Positions 54,027 to 62,953 of a stretch of 64,000 nt of DNA are shown here, piece after piece. Where the stretch lies: NCBI GenBank assembly GCA_009659925.1, contig PUXW01000006.1, forward strand, positions 1 to 64,000, given 5' to 3'. Positions within the stretch are counted from its first letter, which is position 1, and each line of letters starts with the position of its first letter. A program made the translations under genes and the position numbers. The notes under the pieces were generated by a model. It was not told the origin of the DNA, ran no database searches, and worked only from the letters and a program-made list of their open reading frames with translations. Source of the stretch: Nitratiruptor sp. (lineage in GTDB: Bacteria; Campylobacterota; Campylobacteria; Campylobacterales; Nitratiruptoraceae).

Positions 54027-54208
54027 CGGGGCATCTTGTAGTCGTTGATCTCAAAGATGTTGACGATGCGCTCCGAACCTCCATCCAGCTGGTTCTGGAG
54101 CAACCCCTTGAGGGGTTTGCGAAACCCCCGCAAATAGCCGTAACGCCGCTTGTGGGCAAGGAGAAGCTCATTCCCTTTGCGTTTGAGATAGATCCTGCGC
54201 TTGGACAC
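54023..54208 (-). CDS. Unknown small basic protein, 61 residues
   Basis: Strongly basic N-terminus (MSKRRIYLKRKGNELLLAHK) and an ordinary C-terminus. It starts with GTG after AGGAGGATCAG, and its stop overlaps the membrane-protein start (ATGA). Its first 41 nt overlap the end of the ABC-exporter gene. It may bind nucleic acid or acidic protein surfaces. First gene of the three-gene operon. Confidence 0.6.
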   Translation of the reverse strand: MSKRRIYLKRKGNELLLAHKRRYGYLRGFRKPLKGLLQNQLDGGSERIVNIFEINDYKMPR

Positions 54209-55946
54209 CTGATCCTCCTGTGGATCGATTATTTTCTATTATACCAAGTCTCCTTTGGCGCAGGAGTTGGAGGTAGAGGGGGCAATTGGCTGCAAGCTCC
54301 TTGGGGCTCCCGTGGCAGCGGATGCGCCCTTGCTCCAGGACGAAGATCTCGTCGACGAAGGTGATGGCGGGGAGGTTGTGGGAGATGATGATGAGGATCC
54401 GATCTTTGGCCACTTGTCGGAGGGTTTGAAGGATCGCCTCCTCACTGGGGCGGTCCAGGGCACTGGTGGCCTCGTCGAAGATGATGATCTGGGAGTCCTT
54501 GTAGAGGGCTCTGGCGATAGCGATGCGTTGGCGCTGTCCTCCACTCAAGTTGGCTCCCCCTTCTTGAATCGGCGTTTCGATTCCCTGGGGAAGCTTCTGG
54601 ACAAACTCCCAGGCCCGGGCCCCTTTCAAGGCGGCGATAACCCGCTGGGGATCGTATACGTGAGAACCGGCCACATTGGAGGCGATAGTTCCCTGGAAGA
54701 GGTAGATGCGCTGGGTTACAAGGGCGATCTTACGCCGCAAATCGCGGATATCGTAGGTGCGAAGATCGGCGCCATTGAGGAGGATTCGCCCCTTCGTAGG
54801 GTCGTAGAAGCGCAGCAAGAGGGCGACGATAGAGCTCTTGCCACTCCCACTGGGGCCGACGAGGGCGTAGCTTTTGCCCCGATGGAGCTCCAGGTCGATA
54901 TCGGTGAGGGCTTGATCCTCTCCATACTGGAGGGTTACCCCTTGGAACTGGATGGTGGTCACCTCCTCGATCTTCTTGGTTCCATTGGCCATGGGGGAGC
55001 GCAACTGGATGATGGCGAAGATCCGCTCGGCAGCTGCTAGAGCGTCTTGGAGCTGGTTGTGGATGGAGGCAACCCGTTTGATGGGGGAGTAGAGCATGAA
55101 GAGGGCGGTCATGAAGGAGAAGAATGCCCCCGTGCTCATATGGCCAGCGAGGACCTCACTCCCTCCCACATAGATGACGATAGCTACGACGATGGCTCCC
55201 AGAACCTCCATGAAGGGGCTTACGAAGTTGTTGATGCGGATCTGCTTCATTGTGAGGTGGAAGAACTCCCGATTGTGGTGCTGGAAGCGTTCCAGTTCAG
55301 CCTCTTCCCTAGCTTCGGCCTTGACGAGTTCAATGTTGTTGAAGAGCTCGGTCAAATGGGTGGTCAGATCGGAGATCTTCTCTTGGGAGCGGTGGGAGGC
55401 TCGCCGCATCCCCTTGGCCAGACGGGAGAGGGGGTAGAGGGCGAGGGGCATGATGAAGAGGAAGTAGAGGCTGAGCTTAGGGCTTTGGTAGATGGTCACC
55501 CCCACTAAAGCGACGATGGTCAAGGATTCTCGCAAGAGATCGGGGAGGAGGTTGGCCACCACATTCTTGATCCGGTTGATGTCGTTGGTGAGTCGGCTGA
55601 TGAGCTGGCCCGAGGGTTGTTGGACAAAGTAGCCATAGGGCATGGCCAAAATGGCCTGGAGCATCTCTTCCCGAAGGCGGCGGATGATATCGTGGCCAAT
55701 GTACTCGGTGTAGTAGACCTGGACATATTTGCCAAAGCCCTTGAGGAAGTAGAGGAGGATCACCAGGGGCGGGAGGATCCGGAGCATCGTTTCGTCTTGC
55801 TCGATGAAGATCTCGTCCAGGATCGGCTTGACGAGGTAGGCGGAGGCTCCGGTGCCAATGGCTGCAGCGATCATTCCTCCAATGGCTAGGGCGAACTTCC
55901 CCTTGTACTCCAGGAGGTAGGGGAAGAATCGGGCGATGAGGTTCAA
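54168..55946 (-). CDS. ABC exporter, MsbA-like (fused membrane and ATPase domains)
   Basis: 592-residue half-transporter forming homodimers. The N-terminal TM domain (about 15-310, six helices) is followed by an ATPase with Walker A GPSGSGKS, signature LSGGQRQR, Walker B IIIFDEATSALD and the H-loop ISHN. Closest in style to MsbA lipid-A flippases; murJ upstream in the operon fits a cell-envelope role, but other lipids or peptides are possible. Its 3' end contains the promoter of the following unknown operon. Confidence 0.88.
   Translation of the reverse strand: MNLIARFFPYLLEYKGKFALAIGGMIAAAIGTGASAYLVKPILDEIFIEQDETMLRILPPLVILLYFLKGFGKYVQVYYTEYIGHDIIRRLREEMLQAILAMPYGYFVQQPSGQLISRLTNDINRIKNVVANLLPDLLRESLTIVALVGVTIYQSPKLSLYFLFIMPLALYPLSRLAKGMRRASHRSQEKISDLTTHLTELFNNIELVKAEAREEAELERFQHHNREFFHLTMKQIRINNFVSPFMEVLGAIVVAIVIYVGGSEVLAGHMSTGAFFSFMTALFMLYSPIKRVASIHNQLQDALAAAERIFAIIQLRSPMANGTKKIEEVTTIQFQGVTLQYGEDQALTDIDLELHRGKSYALVGPSGSGKSSIVALLLRFYDPTKGRILLNGADLRTYDIRDLRRKIALVTQRIYLFQGTIASNVAGSHVYDPQRVIAALKGARAWEFVQKLPQGIETPIQEGGANLSGGQRQRIAIARALYKDSQIIIFDEATSALDRPSEEAILQTLRQVAKDRILIIISHNLPAITFVDEIFVLEQGRIRCHGSPKELAANCPLYLQLLRQRRLGIIENNRSTGGSGVQAQDLSQTQRE
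54238..54243 (-). promoter_or_regulatory. -10 box (TATAAT) inside the ABC-exporter gene
   Basis: Minus-strand TATAAT about 30 nt upstream of the GTG at 54208, within the last codons of the exporter gene. It would let the three unknown genes be expressed apart from the exporter. Confidence 0.55.
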
Positions 55947-57340
55947 ATCCGCTCCCAGAAGGTTCCTTGGGGGGTGTCCATCAGCGCGATTCCCATCTTG
56001 GCCAGGTGGTCCCGGATCGCATCGGCTCGTTGGAAGTCTTTGGCCTGCTTGGCTTGGTGGCGCTCTTCAATGAGGGCTTCCACCTTGGCCCGGGTCTCCT
56101 CATCGACGCCAAGTTGGAAGTAGTGGAAGGGATCCTTCGTCCCGATGCCAAGGAGCTCTCCTAAAAAGGCGATGTTGGCGGCAAATTTCCTCTTCATCCC
56201 CCGATCCTTAGGATTCTGGTCGAGGCGTTCATTAGCCTCCTTGATGAAGCCATCCATCACGGCGAGGGCCTTGGAGATGTTCAAATCGTCTCCTAGAGCG
56301 TGGAGCATCGCCTCCTTAAAGGAGGGCTCCACTTGAGTCGGCTTGATCCCATAGAGCCGCTTCTTCAGCCGGTAGAGCCGATCGAGGCGTCGCTTGGTGG
56401 CAAGGAGATCCTCCTCGTTGAAATTGAGATCCAGCCGGTAGTGGGTGGAGAGGAGATAAAAGCGCAAGATCTCCCCGTCATAGATCTGAAGGGCATCTTT
56501 GACGAAGAAACTGTTTCCCAGACTCTTGCTCATCTTCTCCCCGCTGATGGTGACGAATCCATTGTGAAGCCAGTAGCGCGCCAACTTCTGGCCGCAGGCA
56601 CAGCGGGTCTGGGCCGATTCATTCTCGTGATGGGGGAAGAGGAGGTCGGCTCCCCCTCCGTGGATGTCGATCTGGTAGGGGGATTCGTGGTAGGCCAGAT
56701 ACTTGTCGATCATGGCGCTGCACTCGATATGCCATCCTGGCCGTCCAGGTCCAAAGGGGGAGTCGAAGCAGATATCCTCTGCCCCCTTGCAAGCCTTCCA
56801 CAAGGCGAAATCGGCTGGATTGCGCTTGTGGGGGTCTGGCTCGATCCGGTGAAGCCGCTCCTCGTCGCAGCGGTGGGAGAGGGTGCAGTAGTCTCGATCT
56901 TTGGAGGTGTCGAAGTAGATATCCCCTTGAGGGGTGCGGTAGGCGATTCCTCGATCCAGGAGGGCTTGGATGAGTTGGAAGATCGCATCGAGACTCTCGG
57001 TTGCCCGGGGCTCCAGGTCGGCAGGCAAGACGCCAAGGGCCGCCATGTCCTCCTTGTAGCGTTGGATGTAGTCCTGGGTCAGCTCTTGGAGGCTGCGACC
57101 ACTCTCTTGGACCTTCTTGATGATCTTGTCGTCGATGTCGGTAAAGTTCTTGACAAAGGTGACCCGATAGCCCATAGCGGTGAGGGTTCTCCTGAGCAGA
57201 TCGAAGACGATGGCGCTCCTGGCATGGCCCAAGTGGGCATCGTCGTAGACGGTGGGGCCGCAGACATAGATACGCACCTGGCCCGGTTGGATCGGTTGGA
57301 ACGGGAGTAGAGCCTTTTGGGAGCTATCGAAGAGTTGCAT
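55943..57340 (-). CDS. cysS: Cysteine--tRNA ligase
   Basis: Class I synthetase. The HIGH-type motif appears as DDAHLGHARS, KMSKS as EKMSKSLGN, and the zinc cysteines include YVCGPTVYD, FGPGRPGWHIECSAM and the HHENE segment. 465 residues, normal. It overlaps murJ upstream by 17 nt and the exporter gene downstream by 4. Confidence 0.96.
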   Translation of the reverse strand: MQLFDSSQKALLPFQPIQPGQVRIYVCGPTVYDDAHLGHARSAIVFDLLRRTLTAMGYRVTFVKNFTDIDDKIIKKVQESGRSLQELTQDYIQRYKEDMAALGVLPADLEPRATESLDAIFQLIQALLDRGIAYRTPQGDIYFDTSKDRDYCTLSHRCDEERLHRIEPDPHKRNPADFALWKACKGAEDICFDSPFGPGRPGWHIECSAMIDKYLAYHESPYQIDIHGGGADLLFPHHENESAQTRCACGQKLARYWLHNGFVTISGEKMSKSLGNSFFVKDALQIYDGEILRFYLLSTHYRLDLNFNEEDLLATKRRLDRLYRLKKRLYGIKPTQVEPSFKEAMLHALGDDLNISKALAVMDGFIKEANERLDQNPKDRGMKRKFAANIAFLGELLGIGTKDPFHYFQLGVDEETRAKVEALIEERHQAKQAKDFQRADAIRDHLAKMGIALMDTPQGTFWERI

Positions 57341-58730
57341 CGATCAGCCTTTGTACGAGGGTGAGGATTCCAGCCTCGAGGGCTAGGGCGATGAGTAGAT
57401 ATATAGCAAATCTATCTTTTAAAAGAGCTAAAAAGCGGTGCCACCCAAAAGCGCGTACCAGGAGGAGGAATTGGACGGCTCCGCTCAAAGAGGAGGCCAG
57501 GGCCAGACCGGCCCCTTGGAGGGGGGTGATGAGGATGAGGGAGAGGAGGAGGTTGGCTCCAAGGGAGATGGTGGCGATTTTGGCGGCCTCCTTCTGACGG
57601 CCATGGGCATAGATCCAAAGGGCAAAGAGTTTCCCCAGGCCGAAAAAGAGGAGCCCTACCAGGTACATCTGGAGGATCTGGGCGGTGGCTATGGTGTCGG
57701 CCCGGGTGAAGTTACCCCGCTCGAAGAGGAGGGCGACGATTTGAGGGGCAAGCAGAATACCTCCCAGGGCCGAAAGGGCAAGCAGACTCGTGAGGAGCCA
57801 AAAGGTGCGCTGGATCGCCTGGAAGGCCCGTTCCTCGGCTCCCTGGGCAATGGCTTTGGAGATGGAAGGGAAGAGGGCGGTTGCCGTGGCGATGGCGAAA
57901 AGGGCCAAGGGGAGCTGGAAGATCCTGTTGGCGTAGTAGAGGTAACTGATGGTTCCAGCTGCTAGGAAGCTGGCAAGCCATGTATCGAGGAAGGCCCCAA
58001 GCTGGGCGGTGGAGTTCCCCCAGATGGCTGGGAGGAAGTTGGCGAAGAATGTGGCAAGATCCCTCCAGGGCCATGGCCCGGTGATCAGTTTGCCCAAGGC
58101 TTTGAGGAAGGGGGCAAGAAGGCGGTAACGGGCCAGGGCGATGAGGTGCAGGAGCAGTTGCAATCCCCCTCCCACTAGAACCGCTAAGCTCAAGGCCAAG
58201 AGGATCCTCTCTTTGGGAGCCTCCCTCCAGAGGAGGAGGGCCGTGATGAGGGCGAGGTTGAGGAGGGCAGTGGCGAAAGCCGTGGTGGCGAAGTGCTCCT
58301 TGTAGTGGAGCAGGGCCGAAAGGAAGGTTGTGGCGAAGATGAGGGGAAGGTAGTAAAAAGTAATGGCCACGTAGGGGGCGGCTTGGCGGATAAGCTCTTC
58401 GTCGAATCCGGAGGCGATCAACCTGGTGCAAAAGGGGGCGAAGAGGGTGACCAGAAGGGAGAGGAGGAGGGTGGTGGCCAGGAGAATGGTGAAGATGGCC
58501 GCAGCAAAAAGGAGGCGCCTCCTGGTCCTGGAGAAGGCGGGTAGGAAGGTTTGGGCGAAGGCTCCCTCCGCGAAGATGCGGCGGAAGAGGTTGGGAAACT
58601 TGAAGGCGACGAAGAAGATGTCGCTATAGATGTTGGCCCCGAGGATCTGGGCGGTGAGGAGGTCCCGGATGAGGCCGAGGATCCGGGAGGTGAGGATTCC
58701 AAAGGTGTTGGTAAAGATCTTTGCCACCAT
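57324..58730 (-). CDS. murJ: Lipid II flippase MurJ
   Basis: MATE-like transporter that flips peptidoglycan precursor. It begins NTFGILTSRILGLIRD, the usual MurJ start with the conserved Arg pair, and has about 13-14 hydrophobic helices (468 residues). FFVAFKFPNLFRRIFAEGAFAQTFLPAFS is the signature region. It starts one base after the MFS stop codon. Confidence 0.93.
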   Translation of the reverse strand: MVAKIFTNTFGILTSRILGLIRDLLTAQILGANIYSDIFFVAFKFPNLFRRIFAEGAFAQTFLPAFSRTRRRLLFAAAIFTILLATTLLLSLLVTLFAPFCTRLIASGFDEELIRQAAPYVAITFYYLPLIFATTFLSALLHYKEHFATTAFATALLNLALITALLLWREAPKERILLALSLAVLVGGGLQLLLHLIALARYRLLAPFLKALGKLITGPWPWRDLATFFANFLPAIWGNSTAQLGAFLDTWLASFLAAGTISYLYYANRIFQLPLALFAIATATALFPSISKAIAQGAEERAFQAIQRTFWLLTSLLALSALGGILLAPQIVALLFERGNFTRADTIATAQILQMYLVGLLFFGLGKLFALWIYAHGRQKEAAKIATISLGANLLLSLILITPLQGAGLALASSLSGAVQFLLLVRAFGWHRFLALLKDRFAIYLLIALALEAGILTLVQRLIDATLR

Positions 58731-58731
58731 G

Positions 58732-59934
58732 CTAGAGCCTTGGGGGGTGGATGAAAATACTCAAGCCAAGAGCCCCAGCAAGGAGGCAAATAGCTCCGAG
58801 GTAGAGGCCTTCATAGCCGATGTGGGGCAAGAGCCATCCCCCTAGGGGAGCCAAGAGGAGGGTCACGGTGGCGCTGGTGCTTTGAAGGGCGATGTAGATG
58901 GGGCGTTTGGCTGGAGGGGCCATGGCCAATAGGAGGTTGGTCGCACCGATTCGAAAGCCATCGATTCCCATCCCCACAAGTGCAAAGGCCAAGGTGAAGC
59001 TCCACCATGTCTGGTTGGTCAGGGGGATAGAGAAGGCGGCGATGAGGAGCAGGAGGGCCAGACGCAAGATGGTCCCATAGGCCGGGGCCAGCCGTTTGTA
59101 GAAGAGGTTGGCCACCAGAGCCCCGCCCATTTGTACCGTGGTCAATCCCCCCACCATCCATCCACTCAGCTGGAAGGTCTCTTGGGCGTGGAGGATCGTG
59201 AAGTTGAGGGGAAGGAGGAAGCCGTAACCCAGGGTGATGGTAGCCAGATGGAGGCGTAAAGTGCGCTCTTGGGCGACGAGGGTGGCGAGATGAGCGAGGA
59301 ATTGGGCAAGGGAGGACTCTTTGGGATTGATCTCCCTTTTGGGGGGTTCGTGAATGGTGGCAAAGGCCAGGAAGCCGATGGCCATGAGGAGGGCGCTGGT
59401 GGTAAAGAGGAGGCCGTAGTTGGTAGGTGGGGGGAGGAGGGAGAGAAGGAGACCGGTGAGCAGACCGCTGAGCATCGATCCCAGGGCGCTAAAGAGCTGG
59501 CGGTTGGCCATGGTGCGTCCCCGCTGGGTTGGGTCGAAGAGCTTGGCCAGGAGCTCTTGGAAGTAGACCATTCCAAAGCCGGCCGAGAGGCTAAAAAGGG
59601 CTAGCGCTGCCCCCATGATCACCAGGACCACGGTGGGATCCGGGATGGTGAGGATGGCTATCCCTATGACCAGCCAACTAGCAAATCGGATGAGGAAGAC
59701 CCGGCGCAATCCCGGAAGGACAAGGGGGCGCTCCTGGGTCCAGAAGGCTGCAAATATTGGAACCAGCAAGGCACCACTGCGCAAAATCCCTCCAAAGAGG
59801 CCCACTAACGTGGGGCTCCCACCGAAGTGTTGGACGATGAGGGGAAGGGTTGTGGCTGGCTCGGCGATGGCCATAGCCATGGAGAGGAAGAAGCCGTGGA
59901 GTACATTCTTGCGGTTGTTGGTGGGATAATCCAT
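58732..59934 (-). CDS. Major facilitator superfamily transporter
   Basis: 400 residues with about 11-12 TM helices in two halves and a charged central loop (about 200-225). No diagnostic substrate motif was found; FGMVYFQELLAKLFDPTQRGRTMANRQ is a typical TM4-5 loop. The start at 59934 follows TATAAT by 6 nt with no ribosome site, so the message is probably leaderless. First gene of MFS-murJ-cysS-exporter. Confidence 0.82.
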   Translation of the reverse strand: MDYPTNNRKNVLHGFFLSMAMAIAEPATTLPLIVQHFGGSPTLVGLFGGILRSGALLVPIFAAFWTQERPLVLPGLRRVFLIRFASWLVIGIAILTIPDPTVVLVIMGAALALFSLSAGFGMVYFQELLAKLFDPTQRGRTMANRQLFSALGSMLSGLLTGLLLSLLPPPTNYGLLFTTSALLMAIGFLAFATIHEPPKREINPKESSLAQFLAHLATLVAQERTLRLHLATITLGYGFLLPLNFTILHAQETFQLSGWMVGGLTTVQMGGALVANLFYKRLAPAYGTILRLALLLLIAAFSIPLTNQTWWSFTLAFALVGMGIDGFRIGATNLLLAMAPPAKRPIYIALQSTSATVTLLLAPLGGWLLPHIGYEGLYLGAICLLAGALGLSIFIHPPRL

Positions 59935-59940
59935 GGGGCA

Positions 59941-59955
59941 ATTATATGGTAAAAT
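59941..59955. promoter_or_regulatory. Divergent -10 boxes between the MFS gene and ruvA
   Basis: TATAAT on the minus strand (59941-59946) serves the MFS gene 6 nt away. TAAAAT on the plus strand (59950-59955) can serve ruvA (start 59983, GAAGGGAG upstream). The two boxes are only 3 bp apart. Confidence 0.55.
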
Positions 59956-59982
59956 TTGGCCGATTGAAAGGGAAGGGAGCCC

Positions 59983-60537
59983 ATGATCGTCGGATTGCGG
60001 GGAATTGTGGTCTATAAGGATGCGACCCTGGTCCACCTCGATGTTGGGGGTGTAATCTACGGGGTTCATGTGACGCCAACTACGAGTAGCCAACTCCCTT
60101 TGAATCGAGAAGCTTTCCTCCATGTGGTCCATCTCCATCGGGAGGATATGGAGGCTCTTTACGGCTTTTTAGACCCCGGAGAGCGGGAGCTCTTCCAACA
60201 CCTCATCGGCGTTGCCGGGATAGGACCCAAAGTAGCCATGGCGATCTGCTCCACCTATGATCCGGCCCAGTTCCTCCAGATTCTCCAGCGTCAAGATCTC
60301 AAGGCCCTCACCAAAGTCCCAGGAGTCGGTCCCAAGAGTGGGAAACGGATCCTCATGGAGCTTGGGGAGTTGGAGCTTGACCACCACCACGAGGAGGACC
60401 ACTACAAGAAGGCCCGCTTGGCCTTGGAGCATCTTGGTTTCCATCCCCACGAAGTCCAAGAGGTGCTCAAGGAGTGTCGGGGCGAAGATACCCCTTCCCT
60501 CGTCAAAGAGGCTCTGCGGCGATTGCAGCGAATTTAG
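59983..60537 (+). CDS. ruvA: Holliday junction helicase subunit RuvA
   Basis: Junction-binding tetramer that targets RuvB. OB domain (about 1-64), then two helix-hairpin-helix motifs (GVAGIGPKVAMAI and VPGVGPKSGKRIL), and a C-terminal RuvB-contact domain (about 140-184). The linker is His/Glu-rich (LDHHHEEDHY). 184 residues. Genes ruvB and ruvC are not in the window. Confidence 0.95.
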   Translation: MIVGLRGIVVYKDATLVHLDVGGVIYGVHVTPTTSSQLPLNREAFLHVVHLHREDMEALYGFLDPGERELFQHLIGVAGIGPKVAMAICSTYDPAQFLQILQRQDLKALTKVPGVGPKSGKRILMELGELELDHHHEEDHYKKARLALEHLGFHPHEVQEVLKECRGEDTPSLVKEALRRLQRI

Positions 60538-60551
60538 ATTCAGGAGTACAG

Positions 60552-61574
60552 ATGCGATATGGAGTGATCTTTGGCGGAAGCAGCTATGAGCACGAGATCA
60601 GCATTGTGAGTGCCATCGCCTTGAAGGAGATCCTGCCTGGTGCCATCTTCATCTTCCTCGACGGGGATCGGGAGTTCTACCTGGTTCCTCCCGAGGAGTT
60701 ACGCTCTCAAACCTTTAGCAAGGGAAGCTACCAGAAGTTGGATAGGGTGGAGTTGCGGCGGGGAGGATTCTTCCAAAAGGGACTCTTCAAAGAGCGGCGT
60801 ATCGAAATGGATGTGGCCATCAATCTAGTCCACGGGCGGGATGGAGAGGATGGGAAGCTCCCAGCCCTATTGGAGTTCTACTCCATCCCCTTCATCGGTC
60901 CCCGGATCGAGGGGAGTGTCCTCAGCTACAACAAGCTCTTGACCAAGCTCTTCGTCCGGGAACTAGGGTGCGACGTCCTCGATTACCAGCTCCTCAAGCG
61001 GGATCGGATTGAGCCCATCCGCTTCCAATACCCCATCATCATCAAGCCCTTACATCTGGGAAGTAGTATCGGGGTGAGCGTGGTCCAGCGGGAGAGTGAG
61101 CTTAGTTATGCCCTGGATGTGGCTTTTGAGTTTGACGACGCGGTCCTCGTAGAACCCTTCATCGATGGGATCGAGGAGTACAATCTAGCCGGGTGCAAGG
61201 GGAGTGGCTTTCTCTTTTCCAAGATCGAGCGGGTGGAGAAGCGCTCCTATCTCGATTTCGATAAGAAGTACAAGGACTTCCGCCAGAAGCAGGTGGAGGA
61301 GGCCGATTTACCGGCAGCTTTGCGGGAGCGGATTCGGGAGTGTTTCGTGCGCATCTACGATCCCCTCTTCTTGGGGGCCATTATCCGGATCGACTTTTTC
61401 GTCCACAAGGATCGGGTCTATGTGAACGAGATCAATCCCGTTCCCGGTTCCCTGGCCAACTACCTCTTCGACCACTTCCCTTCGGTACTCAACGAACTGG
61501 CCCGAAATCTCCCCCAAGAGCCTCCGATCTCCATTGACTACCGCTACCTGACCTCCATCTCGGCCAAAAAGTAG
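60552..61574 (+). CDS. ddl: D-alanine--D-alanine ligase
   Basis: ATP-grasp enzyme making the D-Ala-D-Ala end of the wall stem peptide. GGSSYEHEISI, the VHGRDGEDG (Ddl HGxxGE) motif, GSSIGVSVV and the C-terminal NEINPVPGSLANYLF block are present. ATG at 60552 follows AGGAG. 340 residues, typical. Its stop falls in a hairpin shared with the convergent OmpA gene. Confidence 0.95.
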   Translation: MRYGVIFGGSSYEHEISIVSAIALKEILPGAIFIFLDGDREFYLVPPEELRSQTFSKGSYQKLDRVELRRGGFFQKGLFKERRIEMDVAINLVHGRDGEDGKLPALLEFYSIPFIGPRIEGSVLSYNKLLTKLFVRELGCDVLDYQLLKRDRIEPIRFQYPIIIKPLHLGSSIGVSVVQRESELSYALDVAFEFDDAVLVEPFIDGIEEYNLAGCKGSGFLFSKIERVEKRSYLDFDKKYKDFRQKQVEEADLPAALRERIRECFVRIYDPLFLGAIIRIDFFVHKDRVYVNEINPVPGSLANYLFDHFPSVLNELARNLPQEPPISIDYRYLTSISAKK

Positions 61575-61598
61575 CCCGGGCCCTCGGCCCCAAGGCTA
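61572..61598. terminator. Hairpin between convergent ddl and OmpA genes
   Basis: TAGCC (61572-61576) pairs with GGCTA (61594-61598), and inside it GGGCC (61578-61582) with GGCCC (61586-61590) over a CTC loop. The outer arms contain both stop codons. No T-run follows on either strand, so efficiency is uncertain. Confidence 0.5.
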
Positions 61599-62822
61599 GT
61601 AGAGGATGTGGACCTCCACCCGGCGGTTTTTGGCCCGGCCTTCGGGGGTTGCATTGCTGGCGATGGGGCGCTCCTCCCCATACCCCACATAGGTGAGACG
61701 ACACGGATCGATCCCCATCTCCACCATCTTGTCGTAGACCGCTTTAGCCCGGCGCAAGGAGAGGCGCTTGTTGTACTGGGCTCCTCCGATGTTGTCAGTA
61801 TGGCCTTGGATTTCGGCATAGTATTCGGGGTGGGCCTTGAGGAACTCCACCACTTTGCGGATTTGGGGGATATACTGGGGTTTGATCCTCGCCGAATCGA
61901 AGTCGAAATGGATCCTGAGATTGATGACCATCGGGCAGCCATGTTCGTCGACGACCACCCCCTCTGGGGTATCGGGACAGCGATCGAGGCTGTCAACCAC
62001 TCCATCCCCATCACTATCGAGGGCCAACTGGCATCCATGGATGTCGACCTCGACTCCAGGAGGTGTGTTGGGACATCGATCCCGCTCGTCTGGAACCCCG
62101 TCTCCATCCCGGTCATTGCCATATTCCATGGTGCTGGTAGCCTCCCGCTCCCCTTCGACGATCACCTCCCGAATCCTTCGGCCCTGGGATGAGGTAGTGA
62201 GAGGTTGGGAAGGGGCTTCCTCGCGAAGAGTCGCGGGTGCCGGGGCGGGAAGGGGTTGGGGTGGAGGTGGTGCTTGGGTGGAAGCGGTTGGTTGGACCCC
62301 TCCCTCCATGGCTCCGAAGGGGAGGGAGAATCCAGCACTTATGGCAAAGTTGTCCAGTTCGTTCTTGAAGTCCCGCAGATAGCGGCCCTCGACGAAGAGG
62401 GCGAGATGTCTGGCAAGACGCCACTTCCAGCCAACACCAACTTGGCCGATGGTCCCATCCTCCAGGGCGCTACACTCATTCCCCACATCTTGATAGCCCA
62501 GTCCAGCGATGGCATAGGGGGTGGAAGTGCCCGGACGGGCCTCGTAGATCCCGTTGATGAAGGAGCGCTTCATGTCGGTTCGAATTCCAAGCCCCTTGAC
62601 GGGCCGTTTGTTGGATTGGTCGAACTCGAGCCCGATGAGGAGGTGGTCTAGGGCTCGCCAGTTGGCTCGGATCCCCCAGAGTCGGAGGTTATCTTTGAGA
62701 GCCGAATCCCTATCGAGGGTCTCGATACTGCCAAGCCCCTCGAGAGCAAACCTGTTGGTCTGGGCTTGGAGGAGTCCTCCAAGGGCGATGATAAGAGCGA
62801 GTGAGAGGAGATGCCTTTTCAT
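61596..62822 (-). CDS. OmpA-family outer membrane protein with thrombospondin-type 3 repeats
   Basis: 408 residues. Signal peptide (about 1-20); an eight-strand beta-barrel (about 22-175); a Pro/Ala-rich hinge (about 185-205); two TSP3 calcium-type repeats with DxDGDGV (DRDGDGVPDERDRCPNTP, DSDGDGVVDSLDRCPDTP); and an OmpA C-terminal domain that binds diaminopimelate (HFDFDSARIK, GHTDNIG, NxRRVEV). It tethers the outer membrane to the wall. ATG at 62822 chosen over TTG at 62828. Confidence 0.93.
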   Translation of the reverse strand: MKRHLLSLALIIALGGLLQAQTNRFALEGLGSIETLDRDSALKDNLRLWGIRANWRALDHLLIGLEFDQSNKRPVKGLGIRTDMKRSFINGIYEARPGTSTPYAIAGLGYQDVGNECSALEDGTIGQVGVGWKWRLARHLALFVEGRYLRDFKNELDNFAISAGFSLPFGAMEGGVQPTASTQAPPPPQPLPAPAPATLREEAPSQPLTTSSQGRRIREVIVEGEREATSTMEYGNDRDGDGVPDERDRCPNTPPGVEVDIHGCQLALDSDGDGVVDSLDRCPDTPEGVVVDEHGCPMVINLRIHFDFDSARIKPQYIPQIRKVVEFLKAHPEYYAEIQGHTDNIGGAQYNKRLSLRRAKAVYDKMVEMGIDPCRLTYVGYGEERPIASNATPEGRAKNRRVEVHILY

Positions 62823-62854
62823 TTGCAATCCTTTCCTTAGATTTCCTTGAGGAT

Positions 62855-62860
62855 AGTATA
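62855..62860 (-). promoter_or_regulatory. -10 box (TATACT) of the OmpA gene
   Basis: Minus-strand TATACT 33 nt before the ATG at 62822, one mismatch from consensus. Confidence 0.5.
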
Positions 62861-62912
62861 GTGGAAAAATTTTTAACCAAAGGTAAAAATTTGGCTCCCT
62901 TGTGGAAAATGT

Positions 62913-62918
62913 TACAAT
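62913..62918 (+). promoter_or_regulatory. -10 box (TACAAT) of the hydrolase gene
   Basis: TACAAT with TTGGCT 16 bp upstream as a partial -35. The gene starts at GTG 62954 behind AAAGGGGAAGG. Confidence 0.5.
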
Positions 62919-62953
62919 AGTAGGGCCAATTTTCCTATGGTAAAGGGGAAGGC

